NCBI GenBank assembly: GCA_904063045.1
Contig: CAJFCJ010000005.1
Span: 2,722,165 to 2,786,164, forward strand
Reading direction: 5' to 3'
Length of the DNA stretch: 64,000 nucleotides
Source of the DNA: Dimorphilus gyrociliatus
Lineage: Eukaryota; Annelida; Polychaeta; Dinophilidae
In this document: positions 13,801 through 26,961 of the stretch, in pieces
How positions within the stretch are numbered: position 1 is the first letter of the stretch
How the letters are laid out: the number at the start of each line of letters is the position of its first letter
Position numbers and translations under genes: made by a program
Notes under the pieces: model-generated
The model's input: only the letters and a program-made list of their open reading frames with translations
What the model was told of the DNA's origin: nothing
Databases searched by the model: none

Positions 13801-16800
13801 TTGGTGACCATTCACAGCGATCGTTTGGAATTTACTAGCCCGTTTATTCATTACGTAACCAAATGTACGTGCCAGAAGGATTTTACGGGTACCTGGTGCG
13901 AGACACCTATAAACGAATGTGGGACGAACGAGTGTTCTAACGGAGGCGTTTGTTACGTGAGAACTAATAATGGTTTTCGATGCGAATGTCCGCCCAACTG
14001 GACCGGTGACAGGTGCCAGCAAGATGTTAACGAGTGTCGACCAAAGAATCCTTGCATGAACGGCGGTCAATGTTTAAATTCACAAGGATCTTATAAGTGT
14101 ATTTGTTCGGATGGATTCACCGGATCGAACTGTGAAAGTAGTTCAAATGCTTGTTCAAGTTCAACTTGCCTTAATAATGGCGTTTGTAAATACGATCAAG
14201 GGAAAACCACCTGTTCATGCCCTTATGGTAACGGCGGTAGTAATTGCGAAAGGGCTTCAAAGGGTTTTGATAAACTTTCATTTATGGAATATACATTTAC
14301 TATGGCTGGGCAGGGAAATTCGATTTCTATCGAATTAGCTACAACATATTCGCATGGTTTGCTTTTCTTCTACCCAGGAAATAGCGACGAAAATTTATTG
14401 GAATTTGTGGCGCTCGAAATTATTGATGGTCATGTTCAATTTGCCTTTGCCTTGGGTGATGGTAGCGTTAATAAATTAATGATCAATAAAAAGGTTAATG
14501 ACGGTAATTGGTACCTAATCACAGCTGTTAGAGACGCTAAGGTAAGTCTTTTCTCTCAAGTAGATTCAATTAAATAATACTCTTATTAATGATTTTGAAA
14601 AGGTGGGAACACTTCAAGTGACAAGATGTATGAAAAATGAGAAAGAATGCAGAGAATGCTTAAACGAAGATCAATCTTGTTTCACGAGAAAGACATCGAA
14701 TGGAAATTTTCAAAATTTAAGCTCAAAAACTGGAAAAATTTGGATTGGAGGAACAAGCACTCTAACATCTATATCACCTTTCAAGAATCATTTGAAAACT
14801 CACGATTTTAGCGGTTGCATACGTAGCATTATAGTCGACAACGTTGATTTGTTTAAAACGGCGCCAAAATCATCTAAAAACATTCGACCAACTTGCGGAA
14901 GGAAAGAGACCGTTATCTGTAAAGATGATTCCTGCTCCAAAAATGGAAAATGTCAAGATGTTTGGAACGATATAAGATGCGACTGTAACGAAGGTTTTAG
15001 CGGTAGTACATGCTCTGCAAAATCTAAACCGATTACCTTTGATAAAAATACCTATTTGGAATACGTTCAAACTGATAGCTATGTCAGAGATAAATTATTT
15101 GCTAGCCAATTGTTATCAAGAAAAAAGAGAGCTACATCTAACGATGGTACAGTCGCAATTAAATTTAGAACAAACGAAGACGGTAATCTACTATATAGTA
15201 AACAAGATGATAATAAATGGGCATCTTTGAGGATAGTGAATGGTAATGTTCGTTATGAAAATTCGAATACTATTATCGTTACCTTAACTAAGAAGGTAAC
15301 TGATGGAGAATGGCATACTGTTACAGTATCCTTTACTGACGGTTAGTATTGTAATTTCTTTTTTTAATATGCCCTAAGGTAGCAATAAATATGACCTACT
15401 TTTTATCTTTTTTCAATATAGATATTTCCATTAAACTAAGCGTCGATAGTGAATCGAAGACAGTTAATACTAGGACAAGTCTTGTAAAGTTATTGGATTT
15501 GAATACTGTATCAACTCTTCTAGCTGCCGCCGAAAATGATAAATCTAGAAAGGGTTTTCGAGGTTGTATTGAATCATTCTTAATTGATGGTGAAAAAACA
15601 CCATTCGAAGGGGAGAACGAACGCTTTAAAGTAACGGCAATTGGAGAGATAAGCTCGCTGAATATGAATTGCGAAGCGGTTGTTGAGACATCGTCATCTA
15701 GCGACGATAAAACACTTATTGCAGTTATTGTTATTGTTGTCTGTTTCGTCTTATTGCTAGCAGTACTGCTAATAGTATTTATCTATCGTCGCCGACTAGT
15801 GAAGAAAAGACCAGCAAGTAAGAAGGCTAATGGACAAACACCGAAGGCTAATGATAGTGGGCATAGTACACACGATTCAGGGTATGCCGATCACAATGGG
15901 GAAATACCGACAGTTGATAATAGATTCGAAGCAGAGAATACCGTAATAAGTCGTCATATTGAAGCTCAATTAGCCTCCTGCAGATATAATGAAAGAGAGG
16001 TGGCCGCTCGACCGCCAGATATTGTTGAACCTGAATTATATGGTCGAAATGGCCAGGTGAATAGAGCGTACACGCCAGCTGAAGAGAGCGCAGAGAGATA
16101 CGATTTGGACGCTGCAAGCAGTATTGCTCCATCAGAGATGGACGTTGTAGCTCATTACAAATGCTATAGAAACGGTCCAATGAAACAGCAGCGTTACAGT
16201 ACTACTCCATTGTCAATGCCATTAAGGGAGAGCCCAATAGGCCCTCCATTGAATAATCTAAGTCGACCGTCCAGTAGAACAAGTCCATTAGGAATGCCTG
16301 CTAAACGCCATATAATGCCCGATTCAATACGTTCGACGCCGCTGGGCGCACTAAATACATCTGTTGGGGAAAGGTCTAAAACAGTAACCCCAATAAGCTC
16401 CGAAGCTAGTCGAAAAAGACGATACAACCCTATTAATAATACCGAGTTTACACATTCGGATTTAGCGGCTGTAGCTCCTTCAGTAAACACAATAGACTCT
16501 AGTTCAGACGAAGCTAATGCGTCTAGCGACTCATTCACCTGCTCAGAAGTGGACGACGTTGGCTTCCGTTCATCTCAAATAACAACAAAACGACCTATGA
16601 CTAGGTTAGACGAAGAAATAGAAAGTGACGTAACGAGTGGTGGTGAAGGAGTTATGCCGATTTATCCTCAAAATACAAATTACTCAGCCTCATCTTGGTC
16701 AACTCTTTTCTCGAATGAGAATCCAGCCAGTAAACAAACAAAATTACCCCCATCGGCTCTTGACTGGGATCTATTGAATTGGGGAACTAATTTCGAAAAT

Positions 16801-17064
16801 TTTGTTGCCGTATTTAGTGATTTAGCAAGTTTACCAGAAGATCTTATGGCAAATCATAGATCAAGAACGCCTAGTAATGCTAGTAGTAACCGCCATCGGA
16901 AACGACAGCCAACACCGTCTCCAAGTGAACGAAGTAATACATCAACAACATCTAGAAGAGCGTCAACAATATCATCACGATCAACGCCGAGAAAATCACC
17001 AACAAAATGCGTTTATTCGCCAAATATTAGCTTTGATCTCAGCACTCACGAGGAATACGTTTAA
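4847..17064 (+). CDS. FAT4-like: Fat/FAT4-type giant cadherin, 3' part (5' end outside window)
   Basis: Single-pass adhesion receptor of the Fat family, which acts in planar cell polarity and growth control. Exons: 4847-5051, 5125-5468, 5540-5744, 6181-7269, 8518-8701, 8813-9057, 9575-9756, 10006-14541, 14603-15341, 15422-17064. Phases agree at every junction and give 3123 residues. Order: 18 cadherin repeats (4847 to about 13190), a membrane-proximal linker, four EGF domains (13729 to about 14250), laminin G (about 14260-14860), EGF (about 14920-15020), second laminin G (to about 15650), membrane helix (about 15712-15783) followed by YRRR, and a tail of about 425 residues. Fat assignment rests on the EGF/LamG order and on tail motifs DLDAASSIAPSE...VAHYK (about 16102-16160) and LDWDLLNWG...FENFV (from 16759). 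FAT4/Fat has 34 repeats, so about half the ectodomain is missing upstream. The donor after 9756 (GTATAA) is weak. A possible poly-A signal is at 17521-17526. Confidence 0.9.
10006..14541 (+). other. Giant 4.5 kb internal exon of the Fat-type cadherin
   Basis: One uninterrupted exon of 4536 nt carries about ten cadherin repeats, the whole linker, four EGF domains and the first part of laminin G domain 1. It is flanked by an acceptor ending GCAG at 10002-10005 and a strong donor GTAAGT at 14542. The upstream repeats are cut into exons of 182-1089 nt. Large multi-repeat exons are known in Fat-family genes. Confidence 0.85.
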
Positions 17065-17754
17065 AATGAAAAAAAAGGAAGCTAAACAAACAAAATTTTC
17101 ATATAAAAAACAAACGTTGTTGATTCTTTTTGGAACTTTTTTCTTCTTTTGCTGCTCAACTGCTATTTAATTTTTGGTTTTTTTTTTAAAAAAAAAGGAA
17201 AGAGACAATGTTTTCCTCTTTTATACAAACTTTATAAAGAGATGATGTATAAAGAACGTGTAAAATAAGCCTGTGATATATACAATATATATATATATAT
17301 ACATATATATAAATATATAATAATATGTATACTGTATATGAGCAAAAAAAGAATTGTTAAGTGTTCAGTTATTAATCTGTTTGTACTAGGATTGTTAATT
17401 GTATTATATGTATAGAATTGGAATACAAACTTTTTGTTAGTGATAATATTGACTAAACAAAATTGAGAATATTTTAATGAATATCATTGGGCGATAGCGA
17501 CATCTGCTGGCTATTAATAGAATAAACATAAATATTAATATATACTGTATATAGGTGTATATGTAGTAATATACGATATATGTCTATATTATATCAATGG
17601 AATTGGTAAATAGGTGAAAGAAAACCCTATAAAATCAGTTTGTATCGTATCTTTTAACGTTATTTATTTGACAAACAAGTCGATAAACAAGAAGTTCAAT
17701 ATAAAAAATAGTTATTCGAAGAAAATATAGGCGTTAATTAATTTTGATCAAAAG
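17065..17754. other. 3' flank of the cadherin and convergent intergenic gap
   Basis: AT-rich, with A-runs, a TA repeat around 17285-17300, and AATAAA at 17521-17526 as a possible cadherin poly-A signal. TATACTGTATAT at 17541-17552 contains a Pumilio-like TGTATATA. No coding sequence seen. Confidence 0.6.
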
Positions 17755-18409
17755 CTAATTAACCTTGGAGCAGTCGTGTTCTAAGAGCGGAACGCTTTTA
17801 TTGCTTCTAGACGAGCTACTTCTTAACCAAAAAAGGCCATCGGACTTATTAAGATGTTCCATCTTGTTATAAAATTCTTTAAAATCGACATTTTCAGGGT
17901 CTCTTTGTTGTTTGTATAAAAAGTTATTCACTTGCTTTTCCCGATCTATTGCTGTTGGGGGGGGAGAAAAAAATAGAACAAAAAAAAGACAACTATAATA
18001 AAAGTTGCCAATATGTCAGTAAAAAAAAACACTTTTTTTGTCTTTTCCGCCTACTCTTCCTCCCCCTCCTCCTCCCTCGCCTTTTCTTTCTACTTTATTG
18101 ATTTATTGAAAAATCTATACTTTAAAAATTTTGCCTTATCTTAACAAAACAACTGATAAGATAAACAAAAATTATAGATTGAAAGAAAAAAAATAAAGTA
18201 AGGAACAGAAAGAATGTATACATACTTAGAGCTGATGGTAGGCGAACATCTGACAATGGAACATGCCTTATCTTAGGTTCTTCTACAATAGGTTTTGCTT
18301 TTATTTCGGCACTTAGAGAAGGGTTTTTTATTTGTTCTAGAGCATATTTCAAATTCATCTTTTCTCTATTTGAAGTAGATTTTCGTTTAAAACATAAACT
18401 CTTTTCCAT
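17755..18409 (-). CDS. Unrecognised small two-exon gene, 126 aa
   Basis: Exons on the minus strand: 18409-18226 and 17951-17755. The donor is A|GTATG at 18225 and the acceptor is AACAG|C at 17952; phase 1 matches, and the join reads PSAL-TIDREKQVNNF with stop TAG at 17757-17755. The predicted protein is basic and hydrophilic (starts MEKSLCFKRKSTSNREK, ends LLEHDCSKVN), with no signal peptide, membrane segment or domain I can name. The ATG at 18409 has an in-frame stop upstream; a cryptic acceptor (CCTCAG) lies between the two, so an upstream exon is possible. Codon use and the absence of low complexity argue that it is a real gene. It converges on the cadherin. I cannot give a function. Confidence 0.55.
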
Positions 18410-20300
18410 ATCTTTATATTCCGATCGAATCTTGCTGAGGAGAGTTTATTATGTCTAGTGAAAATGTTACGATACTTAATGGGGGGTGGAGGGAAGAGAA
18501 AGAAGGGGGGGAGGGAGAGAGAGAAGGAACAAGGAATGGTGAAAGGGTAGTGAGGGGCAAAGGAAAAGAGCTCGACTAAGGCCATTACTGATATCGAATA
18601 GCATAGAAATATTTTCTTCGTTGTTTAGTTATACATATAACTCAAACTAAAAATTTAATGGCAAAGTTATGAATTTCCTTCTCGAGTTACATTTAAGAAG
18701 TTATTAAAATATTACTATTACGTTTAAAAAAGAAAAAGTAGCCTATATCTTTATTTATCGCTCAGAAAATTATTAAAAGGCGTAACCAGTAAAAGAGGAA
18801 AAGCAGGAAATACTTAATATAGAAGTGTAAGGATAAGGATTAACAAATAAATAGATAGATAGAAAGCGAAGAGAGAGATAGAGAGAGAGATAGAGAAAGA
18901 CTAAATAGGTAATGAATATTAATTGTAATTAAAAAAGGAGCGTTTAGATTATTCTTAACAAAATAATAAATAAAGTAAGTAAAAGAAAGGAATTTGTACT
19001 TGTTACATCTTAATAGAATATATATACATATATATTGAAAAAGCTAAGGATAAACAGACAAATAACAGGGCAAGGTAAGTTATAAAATATGTAAAGATAG
19101 TAGAGAATTAGACATAAAATATTGTTACATTTTATGTTTATTCTTTACTTTTCAAGATATATATTTGCCATACCTGTTGTTCAATGTTCGAACAATCCTA
19201 TAATATTCCATTTCCGTATATTAAACGACTTATCAATCTTATCTTGATACTATTTTTTAGCCGCAGAGATTGTAAATACTAATATAATATAGGCGAAATG
19301 GCCTTTTTGGCTCTGATCAATCTAACATTCCTCATTCATTATGGACTAAGATAGACGATAGTCTTTGTTTAGAACGTAAATGAATTATTGAATTCTTTTC
19401 ATAAACTAGTCGGAAATCGACTGGAGAACGTTTTTTAATTGTGTGTAGAAGGAGGTTTAAACGATTGCAAAGCATCGATCGTTCCCTTCTCTTTTCTATA
19501 AGTGTTTTCCAACCTTCTATAAACAGCAACATAATTATAGAAAAAGGGAATGACTGACCTATTTAAAAGGCTTTTTTCCACTACCTCTCTCCCATTCTCA
19601 CTTGCTCTTAATATTGCTCTCTTTTTCTAAATTCTCCTTCTCTCTTCATCTCTCTCTCTCTCTCTCCCTCTAACACTTGCTCTATTTTTTGCTATTTTTT
19701 GAGATGTTTCCAGATTCTTTTGACTTGACGCCAGAAGAGAAAGGGTGACAGAGCATTATTAATTAATTTCATTATCGATACATTCTTTTTAATGTATAGG
19801 GTTTTCGATAGACTATATTTTAATTTGATGTACATTGTGACGCATAAACTTTAGATGTAGACAAAATTTAATAAATAAGAGGAAAGTGTGTAATAAATGT
19901 AATTATTCCCGACTAAAGATGGAGCCAGTGTCTCTTCCATTTTCCTTTACTCTTTCCTCTCTCAATAATACTTGCAATAATACATTCTGGACTTTTTATG
20001 AGAGGAAAGGTTTAGTTAAAACCCACACTGAAACAGAAATGGACGTTTAACTAACAAATATACAAATCAAATAGTATAAATGATCATTTCCGGTTATATT
20101 GAATAAGGAGCTAAGGAAGAGGAAGTTGAAATATATTTACAGAACAATTGATTAACAGGTAAAGGTGAATAGATCGAAAAATCGGGAGAAAGAGTAAAGA
20201 TGATAATATATTATACCGTATACATGAATACATATATTTGCTTATTTATGTGTGAAAGAGAGCTATAGTAAAGGGGAAACTAAAAGTAAATTTTAAAGAT

Positions 20301-20333
<33 letters not shown>

Positions 20334-21754
20334 CAAAAACAGAGAGACATCGAGATTGTAGTAAAAAAAAAAGTAAAGAGAAAACTTGGAAGAAAAGACT
20401 TTTTTTTAAAAAAAAAATATGATATTAAAAATTCTTTTCATTCTTTCTTGCCTCTTTTTTTATATACGTTAGAAAATACATAGTATGTTACTAATTAACT
20501 AATTTCTCTGTGTTTTTAAATTGATAATTATTATTAATTAACTATTTGCTTATTATTATATTTATAAGAATATTCTTAGGATTGTTAAGTTAGACAATTA
20601 TATTATAAGTTATAAATATGTATATATATTTCTGTACAAAGTATTCAAGTAGAATATCTAGCCAGGTTAGTTTCCGGTTAATGAGACTGAAAATATTTAG
20701 CAGTAAATATACTAATTAAATAAACAATACTTATATATTCATATTTATACGTTTTTTCTCATTTAAAGTACATTTATGTAAATATAAAAACGTAAATATT
20801 GTATATATTGTATACAATATTATTGTACTAATATATCTCTATATATATATTTTTAACGTACTTATGAGATTACAAAGGAACGGGTTAGGTATAGACAGTC
20901 TATAGAAAGAAAGATGGCGTTTAAGGAAACTTTAACAGTAGAGGGGTTTAAAATATTTTAACACTTTACTGAGTACTTTTTTCCACGAACCATTGTATAT
21001 TGAAAACTGGCCTCTTGTAGGGTGTGGCCATTGTCTAGGGGCGTAGCTAATTTATTTTTGGGAGGAGATAATTTATTCTAATATCAATTGTCCGCTTCGT
21101 AAACTTGTTAATACCATAACGTATCTAAATATAAAATTCTCTCTTTGGTTTTTATATATGGACTATGTGTTTGGGACGTTTTTTATCTCCCCTTTTCTTT
21201 TATACTTTTGTGTTAAAACATTCTTTCAAGTAAAGAAAAAATCGGGCAGGCCTCAGGTTTTAAATGGTTTAGTGGGGGAAAGAAAATAGAAGTAAAGGGA
21301 GAAGCAAATATTCTTTTTAGTCTATTTCTTATTTTCTCTTTTCTTCTTCTCCTTCTTCTTCTCCTGCTTCTTTTTATTCCCTCTCTCTCTCTCTGTTACT
21401 TTCTATTTATATGTCTTTTTCTCTTTCAACTCTTTTTTCCCCACCTTTCCCTTTCCTCTACTTTTTCCACCTATCTACCTTTTAATTTAGTATACAGTAA
21501 AAGACCTCCTTCTCCTCCTTCTTCTATTTGATTTAGTTTTTCTTGCTTCTGCAAGGAGTTAGAATCTACCGAAAGTCATTGGATTTGGTGAATATTTAGA
21601 AAACACGGGGGCAGAGTTAAATATTTTATGACGTTGATGATTTTTTAATGTAATCAAATTCTTTCCATATACTTGTTGCTAATGCAATAGAAAACTTCTA
21701 TTTCTGTGTTAAATAAGCTTCCAATATGCCTTACAGATTGTAAAGATCATTTAG
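18410..21754. other. Intergenic or intronic low-complexity region
   Basis: No convincing gene. It contains a GA repeat (about 20301-20332), CT-rich stretches (19560-19680, 21320-21440), many A/T runs and repeated TATATA tracts. A short ATG frame at 20914-20937, ending before a GTAGAG donor-like site, could in principle be a first exon for the block at 21755, but nothing else supports it. Confidence 0.4.
20301..20332. repeat. (GA)n microsatellite
   Basis: About 14 GA units with one interruption, in the gap between the small minus-strand gene and the 21755 exons. Confidence 0.85.
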
Positions 21755-22380
21755 GGTGGAAAAAAGGAAGACAACAAACAGTCAGCACCCCGGTCAATAA
21801 CTACGCTTCTATCAGACACGCCCACAAGTAGGCCTAAACGCCTACCTATAGCCACGTTGCGGAATGAGCGAAGCATTCTACCGTCGTCAACCCGGTAAGA
21901 GTTTTTATTGATTTTTATATTGCAGTCGCCAATACATTTTTTTGCGGTAGAACAATCTAAAAATTCATTCATTGAGTAATATTTTACAGTAGTAAACATA
22001 ATTCTAATAATATTTTTCAGACGAAGCCTATGTAATCGAAGATCTTTCTGCAGAAAGGCAAGTACTTTCCTTACAGTCTTATGGTCGTTTCTAGTCGATC
22101 GATGTTTTTTAAAAAAATAAGCCTATAGACGCTATTTTCCTTAGTCTTATAGGCCTTTATATTTTTTTACTAGTTTAAAAAAAAAATTTGTAAACATAGG
22201 TCGCCACCGGTAGATGGCATATCTGCTGAACGAATTAACGGAAGATTAAAGAAATCTGCTGCTAATCTACTTCCGTCCATGGAAAATTCTGCTGCAAGAA
22301 GGGCAAAACAACGATCTAGAAAATCTAAACCTAAGAAAATTGAAGCATCACCACTGCCACCGCAGCCTTTTTGTGTTGTT
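21755..22380 (+). CDS. Unassigned basic exon pair (fragment of a gene or KLF 5' isoform)
   Basis: Two open exons join in frame: 21755-21894 (acceptor TTTAG, donor CCG|GTAAGA) and 22200-22380 (acceptor CATAG, donor GTT|GTAAGT). The product runs from GGKKEDNKQSAPRS through SSTR|SPPVDG to PLPPQPFCVV and is rich in Lys, Arg, Ser and Pro, like a disordered nuclear region. No start codon or terminal exon is settled. The second exon ends in phase 0, and the next exon that could follow in the same phase is 25515 of the KLF gene, so this may be an alternative 5' part of KLF. Alternatively, reading through the donor gives a stop after 14 codons. A 37-nt exon-like segment with a GC donor lies between the two. 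Confidence 0.4.
22021..22057 (+). other. Candidate 37-nt exon with GC-AG intron
   Basis: Preceded by a pyrimidine-containing acceptor TTTTTCAG and followed by AAG|GCAAGT, the classic strong context of a GC donor. Used instead of exon 21755-21894 it joins exon 22200 in frame (phase 2, reading EAYVIEDLSAER|SPPV). Included between the two it shifts the frame (37 is not a multiple of 3) and gives an early stop, as a poison exon would. Confidence 0.3.
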
Positions 22381-23181
22381 GTAAGTTATTTTGTCCATCA
22401 TTTATTTAGGTCATCTTAAACAACACTATTCTTTTTTTTCCGTATTGAAATCAAAAGAGAAAAAACATAAGGGGTAAAAATTTCATTAGACCAATATCAT
22501 TTTTGTAGTACATTAGACTATTTTTTTTCAATTATCATAGGAAAACTTTATACCTTTAGTGAAAAAAAAACCTGAATAAAATTCTAAAGTTCTTTATACA
22601 TAAAAAAAAAAAAAGATGAAAAAGATTATTTTGGAAAATTTTTGAAAACTGGTAAAGATGTAGTATATATACTGTTTATATATAAATATATATATATATA
22701 TATAAGTGCTCTTGGCCTATATTCTTTTTACATTATTTATAAGGCATTTTATTCGAAATCGGAAAATCGTTTAATGATCGAATTATTGCTGTTTTGGGAT
22801 GTAAAATGGGATTAAATATTCTTGCTTTAGTGTGAAAGTAGGATACAAGAATTACATATGTACAATGAATAATACAATAAAAGTATTGTACGAGAGAGCT
22901 AAAACAATAATTGAACATTGATAATTTGTTTATAGTGGCAATTATAAGGGAAAAAGAGAATAGTATATATATATATATATATATGTGTGTATATGTGCAA
23001 TATGAGTAAAAGAGGACACATCAGTTAAGTTTTATGGTGGTTATTTGTTTTGTCACTAGATGTCTCTTTGTTTCTCTCCTTTCCTCCCTCTCTCTCTCTC
23101 TCTCCCTCTCTCTCTTTCTCTCTTTTTCTTGATAGCGCATTTAAGAGCACCATCTATAGTATAATGCTTGAAATGAGTAAT

Positions 23182-23185
<4 letters not shown>

Positions 23186-23211
<26 letters not shown>
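23186..23211. repeat. (AAT)n microsatellite
   Basis: About nine ATA/AAT units upstream of the KLF start. Confidence 0.85.
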
Positions 23212-23215
<4 letters not shown>

Positions 23216-23969
23216 TATACGATAAGGTATTACATCCTTTCTACATAGTTACGAGAAAGGTTAAAAAGGGTCGAAATGAACTAATTACAATAACTATAAA
23301 TAAAAAGTAAAAAATAAAAATTAATCCTTAAGACAATGAATAAATTACAGGATTTCATATCATATAGATCTACGTTTGGATTAGTTTCGCTAATAAAATA
23401 ATCCTTTGTTTGACACACGATGTAAAAAAAAAAGACTAAGTAGAATTGAATATGTAAAAAAAAATTAGGGGGGATAGAGGGAGGGACAGAGAAAAAGCGA
23501 GAGAGAGAGAGAACGAATTTTTTACGCTTCACACACATTTACGTACTTTTATTTTTTTTTAACAAGTTCTGAAAACTATTTGAAGCGTAATAATACGCTT
23601 TTAAAAAAACACGGAGAAGGATAATTATCTTTCTTTTGTCGTTTTGTAGAGGTGTTTCTTTTAATTCTGTTTATTGGATAAGAGTTAAGAAAAGAAAAAC
23701 ATTTAATATAGAGTATATAGAGTATTATTATATAGTTATTTTTTTATATACAAAGTTAAGTGATTAACTAATTAATTAATTAAAAAGAAAATAAGTGATT
23801 GTAATTTGTTTTTGTTTCAGTTTGAGTTAAATTAATAACGATTAAGAATTTAACATAATGCGATATATCGTAAAGTATGCAATATATATATACTGTATAA
23901 TCTGCATACCGAGCATAATGTATACTTAGTATATAAATTATTTTATGTGCAGCTTACCAGTTATGAAAC

Positions 23970-24075
23970 AAAACTGCCACGCCCATACTCTATAAACGGC
24001 GCACTTTGATTACTGCGCGACAAACGTAGCGTGTGCTCAAAATCATGCGCGTATAGAAACGCGTGCCTTCTGAGT
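23970..24075 (+). promoter_or_regulatory. Probable KLF promoter with CCACGCCC box and TATA-like element
   Basis: A CpG-rich patch in otherwise AT-rich DNA about 270-370 bp before the KLF ATG. It holds CCACGCCC (23978-23985), the consensus type of site bound by Sp/KLF proteins, then TATAAA at 23991-23996 and several GCGC/ACGCG motifs. The spacing suits a core promoter with a start near 24020. Inferred from sequence only. Confidence 0.4.
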
Positions 24076-24341
24076 TTGTCATTGTTTGCCATGGATAAAT
24101 AAGCTGTTTATAAAATTTCTCTTTTTTTTCTAATTAAAATTCTCCTCCTCTATCATCATCTTCCTTCGCCTTCTCCTCGTAAACAACTACTATACCTTCT
24201 CATCCTCTACTATTACTACTACTAATATTACTTCTCTTCCTAGTATTTTTATCGCTGTTCATTTTTTGAGCATTAAGTTTTATTTATCTTCCTTGATTCT
24301 ATTTGCAATAATTTATAAAAAAGAAAATTAAGTGAACTATT

Positions 24342-26039
<1,698 letters not shown>

Positions 26040-26925
26040 GAGAAAACGAAATTTCCGGTGCTGTATATATTAAGAAACAAATAGCTTTAAAGAAAAATGA
26101 TTAAGCGTATGTAAGTATATATATATATATAAATTTATATATATGTATATATATTTATATATATATATATACTTGTCCTTCCGTATCTTAAAAGCATTTT
26201 TGTAAAAGAAAATAACAAAAGCAAAACAAAGTATAAGTTTATCTGCAGTAAAGTGTTACAGGAAGAAACAAATTAGAAATCAAGAATTATGAACTCAATC
26301 TCTTTCTTCTTCTTCTTCTTCATAGTAATATGATTACTTTTATTATTTTCTTTTTCATTTTTTTTGAGAAAATTCAAAATTTTATTTCTGTTATTTTTGG
26401 GTAAAAAGGTGAATAAATTAATACACAGTTGTTTAGTTAAATAAATATTCAACTGCAGGTTTTTTTTACTATTAGTGATATACTAAATATACAGTATATA
26501 TAATTTTTGAATAGTATTAGACTTATAATAGCTTAGAAGGTTATAGCAACACATGTATACAAAGTAGATTGAACTGAGGTATTATTTGAAAAATTCTGTC
26601 TTTTTAAATATTTCTTTTTTAGACTCTCAGAAGTCTACAAATTCTTAGCATATTTCTCATACTTGTCTTTTTTTTTCAATTATAATTTATTATGTTTATT
26701 AATATAGGCAGGAAAGTTGTCTTTTTTAATAGACTATACATCTAGAACATAATAGGAATTGTAGAACTATATGTATTTTTTTTTATTTCATTATAAAGAG
26801 GGACTAGAACAAAGGCAAAAACTATATACAATACATAGGGATTTAAACGCTTTTTTTTTAAATATCAAAGTATAATTGTGTAGCAATTTTGTTTTTTTTC
26901 CTTCTGCTTTATTGATGCGATAATC

Positions 26926-26928
<3 letters not shown>

Positions 26929-26957
<29 letters not shown>
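26929..26957. repeat. (GA)n microsatellite
   Basis: About 14 GA units between KLF and STIL. Confidence 0.85.

Positions 26958-26961
<4 letters not shown>

Larger units (their letters stand above)
22381..24341. other. Non-coding region 5' of the KLF start
   Basis: AT-rich and microsatellite-rich: TA repeats around 22686-22703 and 22965-22983, CT around 23085-23120, AAT around 23186-23211. The only GC-rich part is 23970-24075, described separately as the probable KLF promoter. No exon supported. Confidence 0.5.

Noticed and set aside
14870-15230. Antisense and alternate-frame open frames within the laminin-G/EGF region
   Set aside because: Shadows of the cadherin coding exon; the same holds for frames at 11400, 13098, 13774, 14111, 15848, 16194 and 16877.
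15371-15384. CCTAAGGTAGC string resembling the conserved large-rRNA/I-CeuI core
   Set aside because: Only about 11-12 bases match, inside a short cadherin intron; no rRNA context on either side.
19332-19532. 66-codon minus-strand frame with balanced composition
   Set aside because: No credible donor or acceptor linking it to the small gene at 17755-18409 and no recognisable motif.
21751-21999. 82-codon minus-strand frame
   Set aside because: The plus strand here has an exon with better splice sites and an in-frame partner at 22200; the minus frame has no such support.
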